A DNA stretch of 64,000 bases, from assembly GCF_026420865.1 (NCBI RefSeq), contig NZ_JAPCWC010000004.1, positions 248,001 to 312,000 on the forward strand, read 5' to 3'. How positions within the stretch are numbered: the stretch's first letter is position 1; every line of letters begins with the position of its first letter. Positions 63,489-64,000 of this stretch are shown here, piece after piece. This DNA comes from Novosphingobium clariflavum. Its GTDB lineage: Bacteria > Pseudomonadota > Alphaproteobacteria > Sphingomonadales > Sphingomonadaceae. Below the pieces are notes generated by a model. The model had not been told where the DNA came from. It saw only the letters and a list, made by a program, of their open reading frames with translations, and made no database searches. A program made the translations under genes and the position numbers.

Positions 63489-64000
63489 CGCCCTCACGCT
63501 GCCCACCCGCAAGGACGAGGACTTCCGCTATTCCGACCTCACCGCGCTGGCCGGCCTCTGGCCGATCGTGCGCGAAGAGATCGTGGTACCCGCCGATGCC
63601 GAGCAATCGCTGCAGATCGTCGAGGACGGCGCCGCCGCCGTCGCCCGCCATCTGGTGATCACGCTGGGCGAGCGCGCGAAGTTCGACCTTCGCGTGCTGG
63701 CCGCAGGGCCGGTCTATGGCCGCGTGGCGGTGGACGTGCGGCTGGCCGAAGGCGCCGACTTCACGCTGGGCGCAGCGCAGCTCGCCACCGGCAGCGAGAC
63801 GCTGGAAGTGGTCACCAAGGTGGTCCACGCCGGGCTCAACGCCACCTCCAGCCAGATCGTGCGCACGGTGCTGGCGGGCCACTCGGTCGGCTCCTACCTC
63901 GGCTGCATCGGCGTCGAGCGCGGGGCGGACGGCACCGATGCCGAACAGTCGGTCCGCGCCATGCTGCTCGACCGCACGGCGACCGCCAATGCCCGGCCGG
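63481..64000 (+). CDS. sufD: SufD, Fe-S assembly scaffold protein (3' end outside window)
   Basis: The frame is open from ATG 63481 to the end of the window (173 codons). TRKDEDFRYSDLTAL is typical of SufD N-termini, and the remainder is the start of the beta-helix SufB/SufD core (LVITLGERAKFDLRVLAAGPVYG, SSQIVRTVLAGHSVGSYLGCIGVERGADGTDAEQS). It partners SufB and SufC. The sulfurtransferase sufS, expected next, is outside. Confidence 0.93.
   Translation, partial: MTDALTLPTRKDEDFRYSDLTALAGLWPIVREEIVVPADAEQSLQIVEDGAAAVARHLVITLGERAKFDLRVLAAGPVYGRVAVDVRLAEGADFTLGAAQLATGSETLEVVTKVVHAGLNATSSQIVRTVLAGHSVGSYLGCIGVERGADGTDAEQSVRAMLLDRTATANARP

Overview
The window is high-GC, densely coded chromosomal DNA of an alphaproteobacterium, very probably a sphingomonad (Novosphingobium/Sphingobium-like). 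The pointers are a SciP (DUF1153) cell-cycle regulator beside a GANTC-containing promoter region, a UrcA-family protein, an Rrf2-led suf operon with a DUF559 gene inserted, a DUF3035 lipoprotein after lspA, DUF2093 next to xseA, and a palindromic intergenic repeat (21330-21431) that I recognise as common in sphingomonads. I see no rRNA, tRNA, CRISPR array, prophage, plasmid function, integrase or intact insertion sequence. This is core genome with small accessory patches.

Layout: 1-5 kb holds the end of an M48 protease/TPR protein, a DsbA-like thioredoxin, a LytS/LytTR two-component pair and a CysQ-like phosphatase. 5-9 kb holds sucC, etfBA and a low-GC secreted TonB-C-type protein. 9-16 kb is a minus-strand run: RND adaptor, an unusually long RND pump, DUF445 and GNAT. 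16-19 kb holds sciP with a coupled small gene, mnmA and an SPFH protein. 19-22 kb is the most unusual stretch: a serine-hydrolase homologue without its catalytic Ser and Lys, then a 440-bp gene-free repeat patch. 22-28 kb holds a CDF transporter, pdxH, a CbpA-type DnaJ, ileS, lspA and a DUF3035 lipoprotein. 28-39 kb holds a CNNM/CorC protein, an OmpA lipoprotein, nadC, tadA, rpmB, a phytase-esterase-like protein, an M23 peptidase, DUF2093, xseA, purD and a coiled-coil protein. 38-46 kb holds a DnaQ-like exonuclease coupled to a CutA-like protein, a PfkB kinase, a lipoprotein, a second LytS/LytTR pair, UrcA, and a lipid kinase/phosphoesterase cluster. 46-54 kb holds a padR-DUF1700-DUF2807 operon with clear operators, a secreted nuclease, rplM-rpsI, ctaA-cutA, a MerC-like protein and thiSG. 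54-64 kb holds a DUF6624-like protein, a ChaA-like antiporter, an acyl-CoA synthetase, pyrD, a possible sRNA, and the suf operon (regulator, sufB, DUF559, sufC, small ORF, sufD cut by the window end).

Many gene pairs overlap by 1-11 bases (etfB/etfA, ileS/lspA, rplM/rpsI, ctaA/cutA, sciP and its upstream gene, most suf junctions), so translational coupling is widespread. No complete new system (defence, secondary metabolism, secretion) is visible. The best leads are the catalytically degraded serine hydrolase with its divergent membrane partner, the two non-canonical proteins inside the suf operon (one a DUF559 nuclease fold with a changed active site), the sciP-coupled gene, the candidate sRNA upstream of suf, and a family of about 80-bp intergenic palindromes present at least three times.
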